Positions 34,093-45,304 of a stretch of 64,000 nucleotides of DNA are shown in pieces. The position numbers were made by a program, and so were the translations under genes. The DNA is taken from positions 2,621,501 through 2,685,500 of the forward strand of contig NC_051071.1 of assembly GCF_004664715.2 (NCBI RefSeq). Direction: 5' to 3'. The number at the start of each line of letters is the position of its first letter. Positions within the stretch are counted from its first letter, which is position 1. This DNA comes from Peromyscus leucopus (taxonomy: Eukaryota; Chordata; Mammalia; Rodentia; Cricetidae). Below the pieces are notes generated by a model, which saw nothing but the letters and a program-made list of their open reading frames with translations, did not search any database and had not been told where the DNA came from.

Positions 34093-34740
34093 AGCCCTCA
34101 CCCCTCATAGAAGAAGCTTCTCTTTACAGCAAATGCCATTCATTACAGAAAACCACAACCAGTCATAATGTAGAGAGCATGGGGCGCTCAGCCCCAACAG
34201 ATACATCTACAATACAGCTCCTGCACCTAAGGCTGAAGGAACGTCATGGAAAGATTGGAAAAGCCAGAGGAGCAGGAAGTGTGATGTGAGGTTTTATTTC
34301 CCAGAAATGACAGGGAAGCTATACCCATGATAACCTCAATAAGACCTGAACAATGAATGATATATCAATAAATATGCTCACTAGGAAGAGGAAAATACTC
34401 CAGGGTCCCACCTCTAGACAAAGAACAACAGACAAGTAATGACTGCTAAGAGAGAGAAACAGTCTCTTCCAGATATGAGCCCCCTAATTGGTTCTCCAAA
34501 GTGCTCAGCCCTAAAATCATATAAACACAGACAATGCTAAATAGACTCAGTAGGTTGTATCCATCTATCTATGCATTATACATATACATATAGACAATAA
34601 TAATCAAAAGGAGGCCATCAATTTGAGAGGAAGTGAGTGGGACATGGGGGATGCTAGAGAGAGAAGACATGGGAGAGGATAGAGGAAGGAAAGGGAGGGG
34701 ATGAAATGGTGTATTTATATTCTAATTTTAAAAATAATAA
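34093..34740 (+). mobile_element. Lx-type LINE-1 3'UTR, sense
   Basis: Order of blocks matches the Lx LINE-1 3'UTR: 'cattacagaaaaccacaacc', 'ctcctgcacctaaggctgaa', 'ctctagacaaagaacaacag', 'ctaattggttctccaaagtg', 'cagtaggttgtatccatc', and a short A/T tail at about 34725-34740. ORF2 is missing, so the element is 5' truncated. Confidence 0.85.
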
Positions 34741-35365
34741 ACAATAAGTAAAAGAGACCCATCTTACCAGGCTCTGAAACAAAACCTAAAGATCAAAATA
34801 GGTGGCCAGTCAGCTACTTTCCCACTAGATCAAAACTCAGTACTGGTTACAGGAGTGCGGCCATTGAAGAAAGACCATGAGACAGCAGAAGCCGCAATGT
34901 CTGAAGTTAAAAGTTCATTGACTGGAGTGTTACAGCACCCATAAAAACATTCTAAGATGACAAACACCTGCCGGTACTCGGGGGGCCAGGCGTCTTCACT
35001 GCTTTCCATGTGGCGTCAACAATGCTCCAGCTGCAGTGGCTAGCATGCAAAGAAATCCCTCCAGCTGTGGAGAAGCATTGTCCTATGGGGAAGAAGATGG
35101 GGACTGCATAGACCAGCTCAACGTGGCAAAGGTATTGGGATCAGCAGAGTCGTGGGGGATCTTCAGGGGAAAACGAACACAGTGGACAAAGGGACAGGCA
35201 TTTCAAGAGAGACACGGAAATTTACAAAAATGAAAAATCTAGAGTGGAAAGATGTGAAATCTTCGATCTTAAACTTTGATGGGTAGAAAGCAACTAAAAG
35301 ACGGGATCCGTGAACTTGAAGACAGTTCGATAGCAGTGTTTATAAAACTAAACAGAGTGAGAAAC
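34741..35365. other. Unannotated intronic sequence
   Basis: A 65-codon plus-strand frame (35036-35233) has no recognised similarity. Confidence 0.4.
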
Positions 35366-35488
35366 TGTCTCTCTTTTTCCCTCCCCTTCTGTCTCCCCCT
35401 CCCTCTCTCCTTTACCCTCCCCTCCTTTTCCCTCCCCCTTCCCTCCTCCCCTTTCCTCCCTCTCTTCCCTCCTCCTCCCCCTCCCTTA
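35366..35488. repeat. Pyrimidine-rich tract
   Basis: About 120 bp of C/T with only a few purines, mostly CCCT and CCT units. Confidence 0.9.
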
Positions 35489-35855
35489 CACACACAACAC
35501 ATGCACAGCATCTGCAAAAACTCTTTCCAGTGTGCTGATATATGTGTCACACATACAAGGAGGAGAAAGGAGATAAAAGTGAGTGTGAAACAAAATAGAA
35601 AAAAAAATCAACCAAAATTTTTCCAAATTTGATTTAAAACACCAATCCACAGCCGAATAAGTCCTCCAAACCATACATGGTAAAATCAAAGGAATTAAGC
35701 ACATCTCCACACGTTACATACAAATAGATAAAAGCCAATGTCAAAGACAACATCTGGAAGCAGCTGGGGTAGGAAAAATGTGCTCTCAGAGAACAAGGCA
35801 GTTGGAATGGCAGGAGCTTCTCTTCGGAAAGAGCAAAAAATGGGGTCTTTTCTCG
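35489..35855. other. Unannotated intronic sequence
   Basis: Nothing recognised. Confidence 0.4.
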
Positions 35856-36072
35856 TTTATTTTACTTTTATGTGTGTGGGTGTTTTTCCTGTATGTGTAT
35901 CTGTGCACTGCATATGTGTCTGGTTCCCACAGAGGCCAGAAGAGGGCGTTGGATCCCCTGGAACTGGAGCTAACTGACAGTTGTAAGCTGACATGTGGGT
36001 GTTGGGGCTTGAACCTGGGTCCTCTGCAAGAGCAGCCAGTGCTCTTAAACCCTGAGCCATGTGTCCAGTCCC
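35856..36072 (-). mobile_element. B2/B3-family SINE, antisense
   Basis: 'ccagaagagggcgttggatc', 'tgtgggtgttggggcttgaa', 'gcagccagtgctcttaaacc', 'gagccatgtgtccagtcc'. The 'ccagaagagggc' piece is the CTCF-like part known from rodent B2/B3. Confidence 0.92.
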
Positions 36073-36079
36073 AGAATGG

Positions 36080-36442
36080 GGTATAGGCAGACATTTCTTT
36101 CCCACCTGCCAGTGGGAAATAACTGACATGGAGACTCAATATTATAAATGCTCAGCCGATAGCTCGGGCTTATTACTAACTAGCTCTTATGACTTGAATT
36201 AACCCATTTCTATTAATCTATGTATTGCCACATGACTTGTGGCTTTACCTGTCCTCCAGCATGTCTTGCTCCCTATGTGTCTCCTGGCAACTCCACTGAC
36301 TCTGCCCTCCTTCTTCCCAGTCTCCTCTGTGTCTGGCTGTCCTGCCTATATACTTCTTGTCTAGCTACCAGCCAGTCGGCATTTTATTAAACCAATCCAA
36401 GTGACAAAGCTTCCCAGTGTACAAAAGGATTATTCCACAGCA
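36080..36442 (-). mobile_element. Solo LTR, cricetid ERV (mys-like), antisense
   Basis: 'actagctcttatgacttgaa', 'ccacatgacttgtggcttta', 'attaaaccaatccaagtgac', 'gtacaaaaggattattccac' form an antisense LTR related in layout to those at 49331-50369. It ends '...cacagca' at 36442. The left boundary is uncertain and no internal retroviral sequence is attached. Confidence 0.65.
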
Positions 36443-36629
36443 TCCTTGAAGTGCTAGAAGAAATTTGTCAGTTTTGTATTCTGTATCCAATTAAAATACT
36501 TTTCGAAAACAAAATCAAAATGTCTGGAATGACAAGATCACTATGCTCTTGATCTCACAGTGGCTGTGGTTGAGCTGTATAGGATCCAGCCAGTCAAGAC
36601 CCCGGCATGATAGGGGCTGTGGACCATGA

Positions 36630-36722
36630 GACCCACACCACTGGGCCCCAATTTTTATGTGGTTGCTGGGGATCCAAACTGCCCAGCAGGTGTTTTACCA
36701 GCTGATCCACTGCTCAGCCCCA
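36630..36722 (-). mobile_element. B2/B4-like SINE fragment, antisense
   Basis: 'tttttatgtggttgctgggg', 'atccaaactgcccagcaggt', 'cagctgatccactgctcagc' is an antisense tRNA-derived SINE piece. Confidence 0.6.
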
Positions 36723-36837
36723 AATAGGAGCTTTGTAACACACAAGAATGTAAAAAATTAAGGTTACCAGTTAAAACTTTTCAGTTTGCAGGCTTTCATT
36801 TGAGCCTGATAAGCATTACAAAATAGAGGGGGAAGGG

Positions 36838-37075
36838 AGAGATGGTAACTGGAGAGATGGCTTCGCAGTTAAGAGTACTGGCCACTCTTCCAGAGGACCT
36901 GGCTTTTATTCCTAACCTGAAACCTAAACAAGGGGTAATTCACAATCATCTCTAACTCCAGTTCCATGGGACCTAATGCCGTGTTCTGGATTCCATGGGC
37001 ACTATAGTCACTTAGTACACAAGCATCCATGTGGATAATAACTCATATACATAAGGGGGTTTTGATGGAGTGTTG
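36838..37075 (+). mobile_element. B2/B3-family SINE, sense
   Basis: 'actggagagatggcttcgca', 'gttaagagtactggccactc', 'ttccagaggacctggctttt', 'ccatgggacctaatgccg', ending upstream of a T10 run at 37079-37088. Confidence 0.9.
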
Positions 37076-37089
37076 TTTTTTTTTTTTTA

Positions 37090-37935
37090 ATGAAAAATGA
37101 AAGCAGAATTGATAGCATGTACGAGCCTCATGGGTTTTGATGCAGATCATACTTTCGAGTCATCTCATGTCATCTGAGAACCTCTCTGCTTTACAGACTT
37201 CAGCCATAAATTTATATCAGACTCCAGCCTTGTTGATTACAGATATTTGCATCCAGAAGGCTGGAGACCAGGAGAGTCTCCTGTAGGAGTCACTGAGGGA
37301 GGCAGAAGCCAAGACACAGAACAATTTCCGGCTACACAGAGAGCCAGATTGGGTGTCTTATTCAGTGATTGAAGGAGAAATAATGGTGAACTGCTGTTTC
37401 GATTCTCGCCTTACCCTTTCCGCACAGGAAGTAAAGGAGCCAGCCGGTAAACTAGTACTTGTGTGAGACTGACAGCCACAATTGGGATGCACTTCAGGAA
37501 GACGGCAGAAACAAAACAGCAGAGCAAATCTCTTTCACATGCAAATCCACAGAGAGCAAACTCAAGGCTCCAGCCAGGAAGGTGTGTTCTGGAAAACTTG
37601 CCTGATTTTCCTGAAGACTGTCGAGTAATTATACTCCCAAGAGGACATTTAAGAAGCCATGTTAGAGCTTATTAAAGACGGCACGAAGCAACTTTTCGAT
37701 TTTGCTTGAAAAGTGTGCCTTAAAATAATTGCATTCTTAATGGAATTTATAAATATCGTACACCACTAAAGTGATCGGCAGAGAACTCGCTGGGTTTAAT
37801 AATCTGTGCTTCTGCCTACAAGTGTAAGCTTTCTGGCATTTTCCACCAGACTAGGGGGCTAGAAGCCATGCAAAGCACCTGCAGATGTCTTCCTGTGAAA
37901 ATGTGTATCCTATATGGGTGCCAGAAGAAGTGTGT
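37090..37935. other. Repeat-free intronic stretch, possible conserved non-coding element
   Basis: No repeat recognised. The part at 37630-37860 is AT-rich with several retained CpG ('tttcgatttt', 'atatcgtaca', 'gatcggcaga') and TAAT/AATAAT motifs, a pattern often seen in conserved enhancers. Unproven. Confidence 0.25.
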
Positions 37936-37937
37936 AG

Positions 37938-38060
37938 GTTAGGGATGGAATCCTAGCACTCAAAGGGCTGAGGCAGGAGGATTTGGGAGTTTGAGACTAA
38001 CCTGGACTATGCAGGGAGTTCCAGGCCAGCCTAGGCTCTAAGAACCTGCCTCAAAAGCAG
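37938..38060 (+). mobile_element. Old B1-like SINE, sense
   Basis: 'ggaatcctagcactcaaagg', 'gctgaggcaggaggatttgg', 'agttccaggccagcctagg', then a purine-rich tail to 38100. Confidence 0.75.
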
Positions 38061-38121
38061 GAGGAAGGGTGGAGGGGAGGGAGGGAGACGGGAGGAAGAC
38101 ACCTGTTACAAGTGTGAACAT

Positions 38122-38583
38122 TGCCGCGCAGATTCACCTTGGTGGTCAACATAACTGTGTCTGGCATCAACTAAGAGACAAGCCACTGGGCACACCTGAG
38201 GGACTTTCTCAGCCAGGTTAACAGAAGAGTGGGCGGCACCTTCCTGGGGCAGCCCAGATGAAAGGAGGCCAAAAGCTTAGTTCTTCCTACTGGCTTGCTT
38301 TCCATGTTTCTAGTTAAGTTTATCTACGCTGCTGCTGCTGCTGCAGCAACTGCTTTGCTATCACTATTGCTCTTCTCTCATTTCAGAACTCAGCTTCTTT
38401 GGGCTTCCGCTGTAGATGGAAGGGGAGCAGCTTTCCAGGAATCCTCCAGGTTTTCAATACCAGGTTGGTCTGCTGAGATATCCAGCCTTGTAGTGGAGTT
38501 CTCAGCCTCTCTAGTGTGCAGATGGCCCTTGCTGGACCAACTGTATTGTGTAAGCCAAGCTAATAACCTCACCCCCTCTTTAG
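38122..38583 (+). mobile_element. Rodent LTR-type repeat, sense, left part
   Basis: 'ccttggtggtcaacataact', 'agacaagccactgggcacac', 'gtggagttctcagcctctct', 'tgtattgtgtaagccaagct'. Its end reappears at 38877-38941 after a SINE insertion. Confidence 0.6.
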
Positions 38584-38590
38584 GTGTCTG

Positions 38591-38640
<50 letters not shown>

Positions 38641-38876
38641 ATTCATTTGCATTCATGGAGGCCAGAAGAGGGTTTTGGATCCCTTGGAGGTATAATTACA
38701 ATTGTATATGGGATGGTGGCTTGTTATGTGGGGCCTTGGTCTGAACTCCGTCCTCATAGTTATGTAGCAAGTGTTCCTAACAGGTAAGCCACCACTCCAG
38801 CTCCTCTTGGTCTGAACTCGGTCCTCATGATTATGTAGTAAGTGTTCCCAACAGGTAAGCCACCACTCCAGCCCCT
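38584..38876 (-). mobile_element. B3-like SINE with (TG)n tail and 71-bp duplication, antisense
   Basis: A (TG)23 run at 38593-38639 marks the tail side. 'ggaggccagaagagggtttt' and 'ttggatcccttggaggtata' are the body; 'gtaagccaccactccagc' is the head. The head region is tandemly duplicated: 71-bp units start at 38735 and 38806. Confidence 0.8.
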
Positions 38877-38941
38877 CTTGGTCTATATACATTCTATCAG
38901 TCAGTTCTTCTAGAGAACCCTGACTAATATCACTCAAAAGG
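38877..38941 (+). mobile_element. Rodent LTR-type repeat, right part
   Basis: 'cttggtctatatacattctatcag' (in parts) and 'ctagagaaccctgactaata' end the LTR interrupted at 38583. Confidence 0.6.
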
Positions 38942-39494
38942 ATGGGCACCTATGACCCTCCTCCACTTCTTTTGGATTTTGATGTCTCTGGTCACTAGTT
39001 TCTTCCCATCAGCCCACCCTGCCGTCTGCAGCACTATGAGTGCCTAGCAACAGCTCCCAGATTCAAGCTATGGTATTGCCTCCTCTACCATGACAGCCAG
39101 CTGTGTGGGGGTGCACAGCTTGTGCAGCCTCCATAGCTTGGCTTCCCATTCTACTGATGCTCTTACCTTTGGATTCGTGCTTGGAAACCATTGCCACAGC
39201 ACAGGCTTAGGAGCCACCTGGGGTTGTAGTGGATCTCTGTGGGAATATGGGCAGGTATAGTGGCTGAAATACAGAATTCTGGGACTCCTCACAATATGTG
39301 CAGGTTTGGAAAATCCCAGAGGGGCTAAGCAGGTGAGAAGGGCTAGTCTATGCATGGGTAATGGAGAATGTCATTGCTAAAAGGTGCCTTCTGATTAAGC
39401 ACTGGAAGAAGTACGAGCATTAGCTGGCATGGAATGGCCAAGGAACCCTATCACATCCTTTCTCATGTCTGTCTTTGGGTCTAGACCCTCATAG
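38942..39494. other. Unannotated intronic sequence
   Basis: Nothing recognised. Confidence 0.4.
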
Positions 39495-39851
39495 ACTCAT
39501 AGACTTGAATGTTTGATTACCAAGAATGACACTATTTAGGAGGATTAGGAGATGTGGTCTTGTTGGGATAGGTGTGGCCTTGTTGGAAAAAAAATGTGTC
39601 ACCAGGGATGGGTTTCAGAAGCCCAAGTCGAGCCCAGAGACATTCTCTCTTCCTGCTGCCTGTGGATCTGGATGTAGAACTCTCAGCAACTTCTCCAGCA
39701 CCATGATTGCCTGTATGCTGCCATGCTCCCTGCCATGATGACAAAAGACTTAACCTCTGAACATGTAAGCAAGTCCAATTAAATGCTTCCTTTATAAGAG
39801 TTGCCATGGTCATGGTGTCTCTTCACAGCAATATAACACTGACTAAGACAA
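39495..39851 (+). mobile_element. ORR1/MaLR-like solo LTR, sense
   Basis: 'gacactatttaggaggatta', 'ggcctgtatgctgccatgc'-like middle, 'taagcaagtccaattaaatg', 'cacagcaatataacactgac', end 'taagaca'. Confidence 0.85.
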
Positions 39852-39877
39852 CACCCAATGTCCATCTCTGAACTTTG

Positions 39878-39903
39878 TATACACACACACACACACACAC
39901 ATA
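39878..39903. repeat. (AC)n microsatellite
   Basis: A short AC run directly after the LTR. Confidence 0.9.
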
Positions 39904-40010
39904 CCGCCTACAGTGAGTGGATATGTTAATTAGGACAGATGATCCTATTTAATTCATTCTTTTCCACTCATCTTGCTTTCTCTTGCTTTCTATTTACAAA
40001 AGTCTCTGTC

Positions 40011-40361
40011 TTGGTTACTTTTCTATTGCTGTGATAAAACACCATGACTAAAGGCCACTTAGAAAGAGTTTTGTTTGGTGTGTGGTCACAGAGGGTTAGA
40101 CTCCATGATAGCAGAGTGAAAGAACAGCTGAGAGCTCACATCGTAATCCACAACCACGAGGCAGAGACAGACAGAGAGTACCCGGAGTCATGGGGGTCTT
40201 TTGAAACATCAACGCCCACCCCCAATGGCACACCTCCTCCAACAAGGCCACGCCTCCTAATTCTTCCCAAACTGGGGACTCTTTCCCAGTTTCACCAACT
40301 GGGGACCAAGTACTCAAACAGGGCCTATGGGGGGCCATTCTCATTCAAACCACCACAGTCT
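40011..40361 (-). mobile_element. ORR1/MaLR-like solo LTR, antisense
   Basis: 'ctattgctgtgataaaacac', 'ctccaacaaggccacgcctc', 'cattctcattcaaaccacca'. It lies 160 bp from the sense copy at 39495-39851, making an inverted pair. Confidence 0.85.
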
Positions 40362-40689
40362 CCACCCACTTATAACTGAAAAAGGAAGTCCCATTGCAGA
40401 AAGCCCTACTGAAGTAATGTCCATCAACACAAGGGCCAGTGCCAAGGAATCGTGCAGGGAGCTCTTGGCTGTAGCAAAAATCCTTTGGCAGGTATATATA
40501 ATGCAAATGTGGAGGGTTTGAGGAGGGACGTGTGGGAGGCAGGAGTGTTCCAGAAATAGGGAAATAAGTAAATGGTGTCACAGCTTTACCACCTGACATG
40601 GTGTGGTTAATATCTGTACCCCAGATCTCAATCAACTGTCAGTCTGTCTTATCCTCCATTCCAAACACCAGAGGCTACCTGCGTTGCTA
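40362..40689. other. Unannotated intronic sequence
   Basis: Nothing recognised. Confidence 0.4.
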
Positions 40690-41308
40690 ATTAAATATAA
40701 GTTATTTTTCATGCTCCCTGGATATCGCCTTTATTTTCCACAAATATTTTCATAATACATATTAATTGTATAAAAGGAAGGTCTATTGTGACATTTCCAA
40801 ACATGGAGATAACACACTTTGATAGTATCCACCCTTTGGTTAACGTCTCTTCCTCCCCTACTTCCTCTGGGCCATTCCTGTTCCTCTATTTTCAGGTCTT
40901 TTTCCCTCTAGATTCCACATTTGAAATCATGAGAAATTAGTCTAAGTTCAACTTATTTGACATTATTGATGATACATTTCATCCATTTTCCAGCAAACAA
41001 TATATGATTTGTTCCTCTTTATGCCTTAATAATGCTGTCCTGTGCATGCGTACGCACTGCATTTTGCATGTGTTCACTTGGCTGTCACAAGCAGTGCAGT
41101 GATAAACATGAGCAGGTGTCTCTGCCGTACGCTGACTTTGATTCCTCCAGGGATATACCTAGGAGTTGGATCTGGGTCACATGGCCCTCCTATTTTTAGT
41201 TTTTTGAAGCTACATACTGACTTCTGTAGTGGCTAGACTAATTTACATTCTTACCAACATTGTATAAAGGTTTCTTATTTCCCTCATGCTGCAGCACTTG
41301 CTAGGGTT

Positions 41309-41352
<44 letters not shown>

Positions 41353-41680
41353 GGCAGCACTGGGGGCAGGGTGAACCCAGAACCTTGTGCATGCTAGGCA
41401 ATTGCTCTAACCCTTAGCTTCATCCCCAACCCCACTTAGAGTTGTCTACATGGAAGCCCTTCTAACTGGGGCTGGCTGGAATTTCTATGTAGTCTTTATT
41501 TGCATTTCCCTGACAACTTTAAAAATTAATCCTTGTTTTTTATGTGTTTATTGGCAATTTGTACCTAGCTTGGAAAGTATCTGTTTATGCTCCTCTGCTC
41601 CTCTGCTGATTGTTTTCCAGGCTTTCTTGATGTTCAGGTTTCAGTTCTTTTTTTAACAGAACATTTTGTTACATCAATTT
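40690..41680 (-). mobile_element. Old LINE-1 3' part, antisense
   Basis: 'cattattgatgatacatttc', 'ccttaataatgctgtcctgt', 'gggatatacctaggagttgg', 'tcacatggccctcctattt', 'ctaatttacattcttaccaa', 'ttatttgcatttccctgaca' are antisense ORF2 landmarks in correct order. An ID-like SINE interrupts it at 41290-41437. Confidence 0.8.
41290..41437 (-). mobile_element. ID-like SINE with (GTT)n tail, antisense
   Basis: A (GTT)14 run at 41311-41353 is followed by 'gggtgaacccagaaccttgt', 'gcatgctaggcaattgctct', 'agcttcatccccaacccc', the reverse of an ID element. Confidence 0.85.
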
Positions 41681-41844
41681 CACATCATCCAACCAAAGAT
41701 ACCTGATGGTGTTGGCCACTTCCCAGCTGGCAGGAGGATTTTCCAACGCTTCACAAGCGTTTTGCTGAAACATTTTTTCTTGCTACACTTAGTTCCCTTT
41801 CAGCCTGAGAATTAGCTCCTGTATCCGGGCACCTTGCAATTGTT

Positions 41845-41970
41845 CATGCAGTAGCATGTGCATGCAGTAACATGTGCAGCAGCATGTTCACGTAGTGTCA
41901 TATGCATGCAATAACATATGCATGTAGTAACATATGTGCAGTAGCATGTGCATGCAATAGCATGTGTGCG
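41845..41970. repeat. 16-bp degenerate minisatellite
   Basis: About seven copies of 'catgcagtagcatgtg'-like units (variants 'catgcagtaacatgtg', 'catgcaataacatatg', 'catgtagtaacatatg'). Units are near-palindromic because of CATGCA and CATATG. Confidence 0.9.
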
Positions 41971-42239
41971 GGCATGTGTGTGGACATAACCATGCCATGG
42001 TGCATGTGTGTTTGTCACAGAACACCCTTGGCTGTCAGCCTTCCTTATGTGAGACTAGGTCTTCATGTTGCAGCCCTGCTAGCCTGCAAACTTCTGGAAG
42101 GTCTTCCCTGTCTGCCTTTCATCTCACATAGGAGCGCTGAGCTTACACAGGTGCATGCTATTCCCCCAGGTTTTGCCCGGGTGATGAGTCCTCACACCTG
42201 CGCACAAGCCCTTTACTCATTTGGGCTGTCTCTCAAGCC
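41971..42239. other. Unannotated intronic sequence
   Basis: Nothing recognised. Confidence 0.4.
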
Positions 42240-43397
42240 CCTCTCCTAGTTCTCAAGTACCTGGTTCTGTTTTAGCCATGCCCAGCATTTTGTTTCTCAT
42301 CTGTTTGGAACAATATCTACACTTCTATTTTGGAGATTTGATCAAGAACATCAAGAATTTTTTGTGTAATCACAAGCACCTGCGTAGAGTCCTACAAGGC
42401 CAGGAGTCTTTACCACACTCACATGGCAATGCTGAACTTGAGTTCTTGGTATTTTCTGGATATTTATTCTCTGTTAGATGAATAACTGAGAAATTATTTG
42501 CCTTGATATTTGCTTTTCCAGACATTAACTCCCATTTGCTTCCATATTCTGCTTACTAAGAACATCATTTTCCATGCATTCCCTCTTTTCATTTGGATGA
42601 TTAAGAGCATTTACATCCAGGGTCATAATTTTGTTGTTTTTCTAATGCTTGATTCTTTCCTAATTCTATAGAATTACTAAGATGTATTGGCTTCTAGGAT
42701 CTTGGTGCTGTGTTTACCCTCCTCTTGTGTGGATATCGAATTCCTTTAAATATCTTCTTTAATGAGGATTAGTGATCATAAACTCCTTTAGCTTATGTCT
42801 CTCCTAGAAGGTCTTTATTTCTCCTTTAATTCTAAAAGGTGACTCTGCTGGGTACAGTAATGACTCGGGACAACTGCCTTTCAGGGCTGGAAACGCACCC
42901 TTCTAGGAGTTCCTGGTTGTTAAGTTTGGGCTGAGAACTTTGCTGCATCTGATGGCTTTGCCTTTGTAAGAGACTTCACATTTTTCTCTCATAGCTTCCA
43001 CTCTTCTATCTTTGTGCTGTGCTCTTGGAGTCTTAACTGCAATATGGTACAGAATGGTTCTTATCTGGCCACCTCTGTTTGATGTTCTAAATGGCCCCCT
43101 ATACCTGAATGTTTGTATCATCTCCAAAATTGGGGAAATATTCCATTATTTCACCCAGGAGTATTTTTATGCCTTCAATTTTTGTCTCAATGCCTTTTTC
43201 TGCTCCCTAAATACCTAGGTTTAGTCTTTCAACCCCACCCCAGGGGGCTTACGTGCTTTGTTCATGGTTGCCCTTGCTTTATTGCTGCTGAGTGTTATAA
43301 TTCGTCATCTGTGTCTTCAAACCCTGGGACTTCTTCCCTCTGCTTGGTCTAATCTGTTGGTGAGACTTTTCACTGCTCTGTTTTGAATGACTGACTG
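42240..43397 (-). mobile_element. Possible old LINE-1 5' region, antisense
   Basis: 'taaactcctttagcttatgt', 'ggtctttatttctcctttaa', 'gtgactctgctgggtacagt', 'ggaaatattccattatttca' recall the antisense 5' region of old LINE-1 copies. Divergence is high and the family is tentative. Confidence 0.4.
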
Positions 43398-43750
43398 GTT
43401 TGGTTTCCTTTCTGCTGCTGTGGTCTCATTAGGAGCAACTTAAGGGAGGAAGAGGCTTATTCCGGGTTACAGGTCACAGTCCATCCCTGGAAGAAACCAG
43501 GGCAGGCACTCAAGCTGGAACCTGAAGTAGACCCTGAGGAACAAACTGACAACTTACTCAGGTTCATGCTTCACGATCTTTCTGATAAGGACCACGATCA
43601 CCTGCCTAGGGAATGGTGCTGCCCACAGTGGGATGAGCCTCATGTATCAGTTAACAATCAAGACATGCCTATGAGCTGACCTGGTCACTCAGCTGGGACT
43701 CCCTTCTAGATGACCGTACACTGTGTCAAGTTGTCAGCTAACTGGGACAC
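43398..43750 (-). mobile_element. Rodent LTR relic (MaLR-like), antisense
   Basis: 'gcaacttaagggaggaagag', 'cagtccatccctggaagaaa', 'gtgctgcccacagtgggatg', 'tgtgtcaagttgtcagctaa'. Confidence 0.7.
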
Positions 43751-44699
43751 TGGGCTTCTTATTTTCACTGGGATTTTGATTTCTTTTTGTTTCTCTTTTA
43801 AAATCAATCCCCTTCCTATCCCAATTTTCCCATCACATCTTGTGCTATCTTCATGAATGTGTTAAGATTTATTTTTTTTGTACTTTTTAAAATTCATTGA
43901 TGTTTGGAATTATTACTTTGAATTCCTATCTGCTAGTTCAATCTCTTCAGCATATTTGGAGTTGGTTGCAAGAGAATCATAAATGTTTGGAGAAACCATG
44001 CTGCCTCGCTTCTGCATTTCTATGTTAGACACGTACATCTGTTGAAATTGATATTTCTGCCTTTTTATATGAGAGCCTTTTGGGGGAAGCAGCCATCTCT
44101 TGATGTTATCTCCAGAGTCAGTGGATTGTTGTAAAGTGTTGAATATATTTCCAAACTGAGTCAATGGTTTTCTCTAAGCCTCTGCATAGACAGCATTGAG
44201 CTTCAGAGCATCCTCGGCATGCCCTGCCTCTTGGAAAAGCTGCTCCCTGGCTGTTTTCGTTGTTCAGCCATGGAGAAGCTACAAAGTGCTGCTTGCTTCT
44301 AATTGGCTGTCCTAATTGCTCCCAAACTGTGTGTTTTAAATGCTTCTAGGAGCACTGGACTTGGTTCCCTTTACCCTCTTTTCAAACCCTGTTGGGCTAT
44401 CTCCTTTATATTCAAAGAGGACACCTGTACCCTCTGACAGATGGCATGGCCTTTACTTGCCTATTCTGACACATAGTCATGAAAATATAAATGCAATGCA
44501 GCTACTTTCTAAGCTGAAACCCCTGTGAGAGTCTACAAGGCAACAGAGCCTCCAAGCAGGGGGACATTAATTTTCAAAATAACTAGAACGGCAGCTGTGG
44601 TGGACATTGCAAAGAAGCCTGTGCTCACCTCGGAGAAAAGTTGCTGTATACCTGAATTACCAGCTTGCAAAGTCTAGAATCACCAGGGCCCTGGCCTCT
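43751..44699. other. Unannotated, partly T-rich intronic sequence
   Basis: 43780-44165 could be more decayed antisense LINE-1. The remainder is unrecognised. Confidence 0.35.
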
Positions 44700-45010
44700 G
44701 GGTATGTCTATGGGAGGTTATATTGATTACATTAATTGAGGCAGGAAGATCCACCCACTATGGGTGGCTCTATTCCCTAAGCAGGGGATCCTGGGCTGTG
44801 TAAGAGTGGAGAAAGTGAGCTGAGCCCTAGTGAGTAGACATACACCCACTGCTGTTTTCTGACTGTGAATATATATAACGTGACCAGCTGCTTCATGCCT
44901 CTGCTGCTGCGACTTCCCTTCCAAGATGGCCCGAAATCTGGAATGGTAGGCTAGAACTTTCTCCCGGAAGTTGTATTTGAGCATCTTATCACAATAATAG
45001 GAAAAGAAAC
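44700..45010 (+). mobile_element. Rodent LTR relic, sense
   Basis: 'gaggcaggaagatccaccca', 'ctatgggtggctctattccc', 'gtaagagtggagaaagtgag', 'caataataggaaaagaaacc'. Confidence 0.65.
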
Positions 45011-45304
45011 CAACACAGCTGCCATGTGTCAGAGTTTGGGCAAGAAATTTTAAGTGCAGTTACTAATTTAACTCAGTAAAGATGAACTGAAAGAGATAAG
45101 CAGGTTCTGGATCACCAAGAACCTTGAAAACCTATTACAGTTCTCATCATAGGCCAGTGAGGGCCACTGAAGAGTGTTAAGCCACGACTTGTCATCATCA
45201 TAGTTGTGAATTAGCTATGCTGGCTGTTCTTGGTGAAAACTGTCCCCTCAAGTACAAATGTCTGGAGGAGGAAGGTCCCTAGAGTCCAAATGATGTGCGA
45301 TATT
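45011..45304. other. Unannotated intronic sequence
   Basis: Nothing recognised. Confidence 0.35.
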
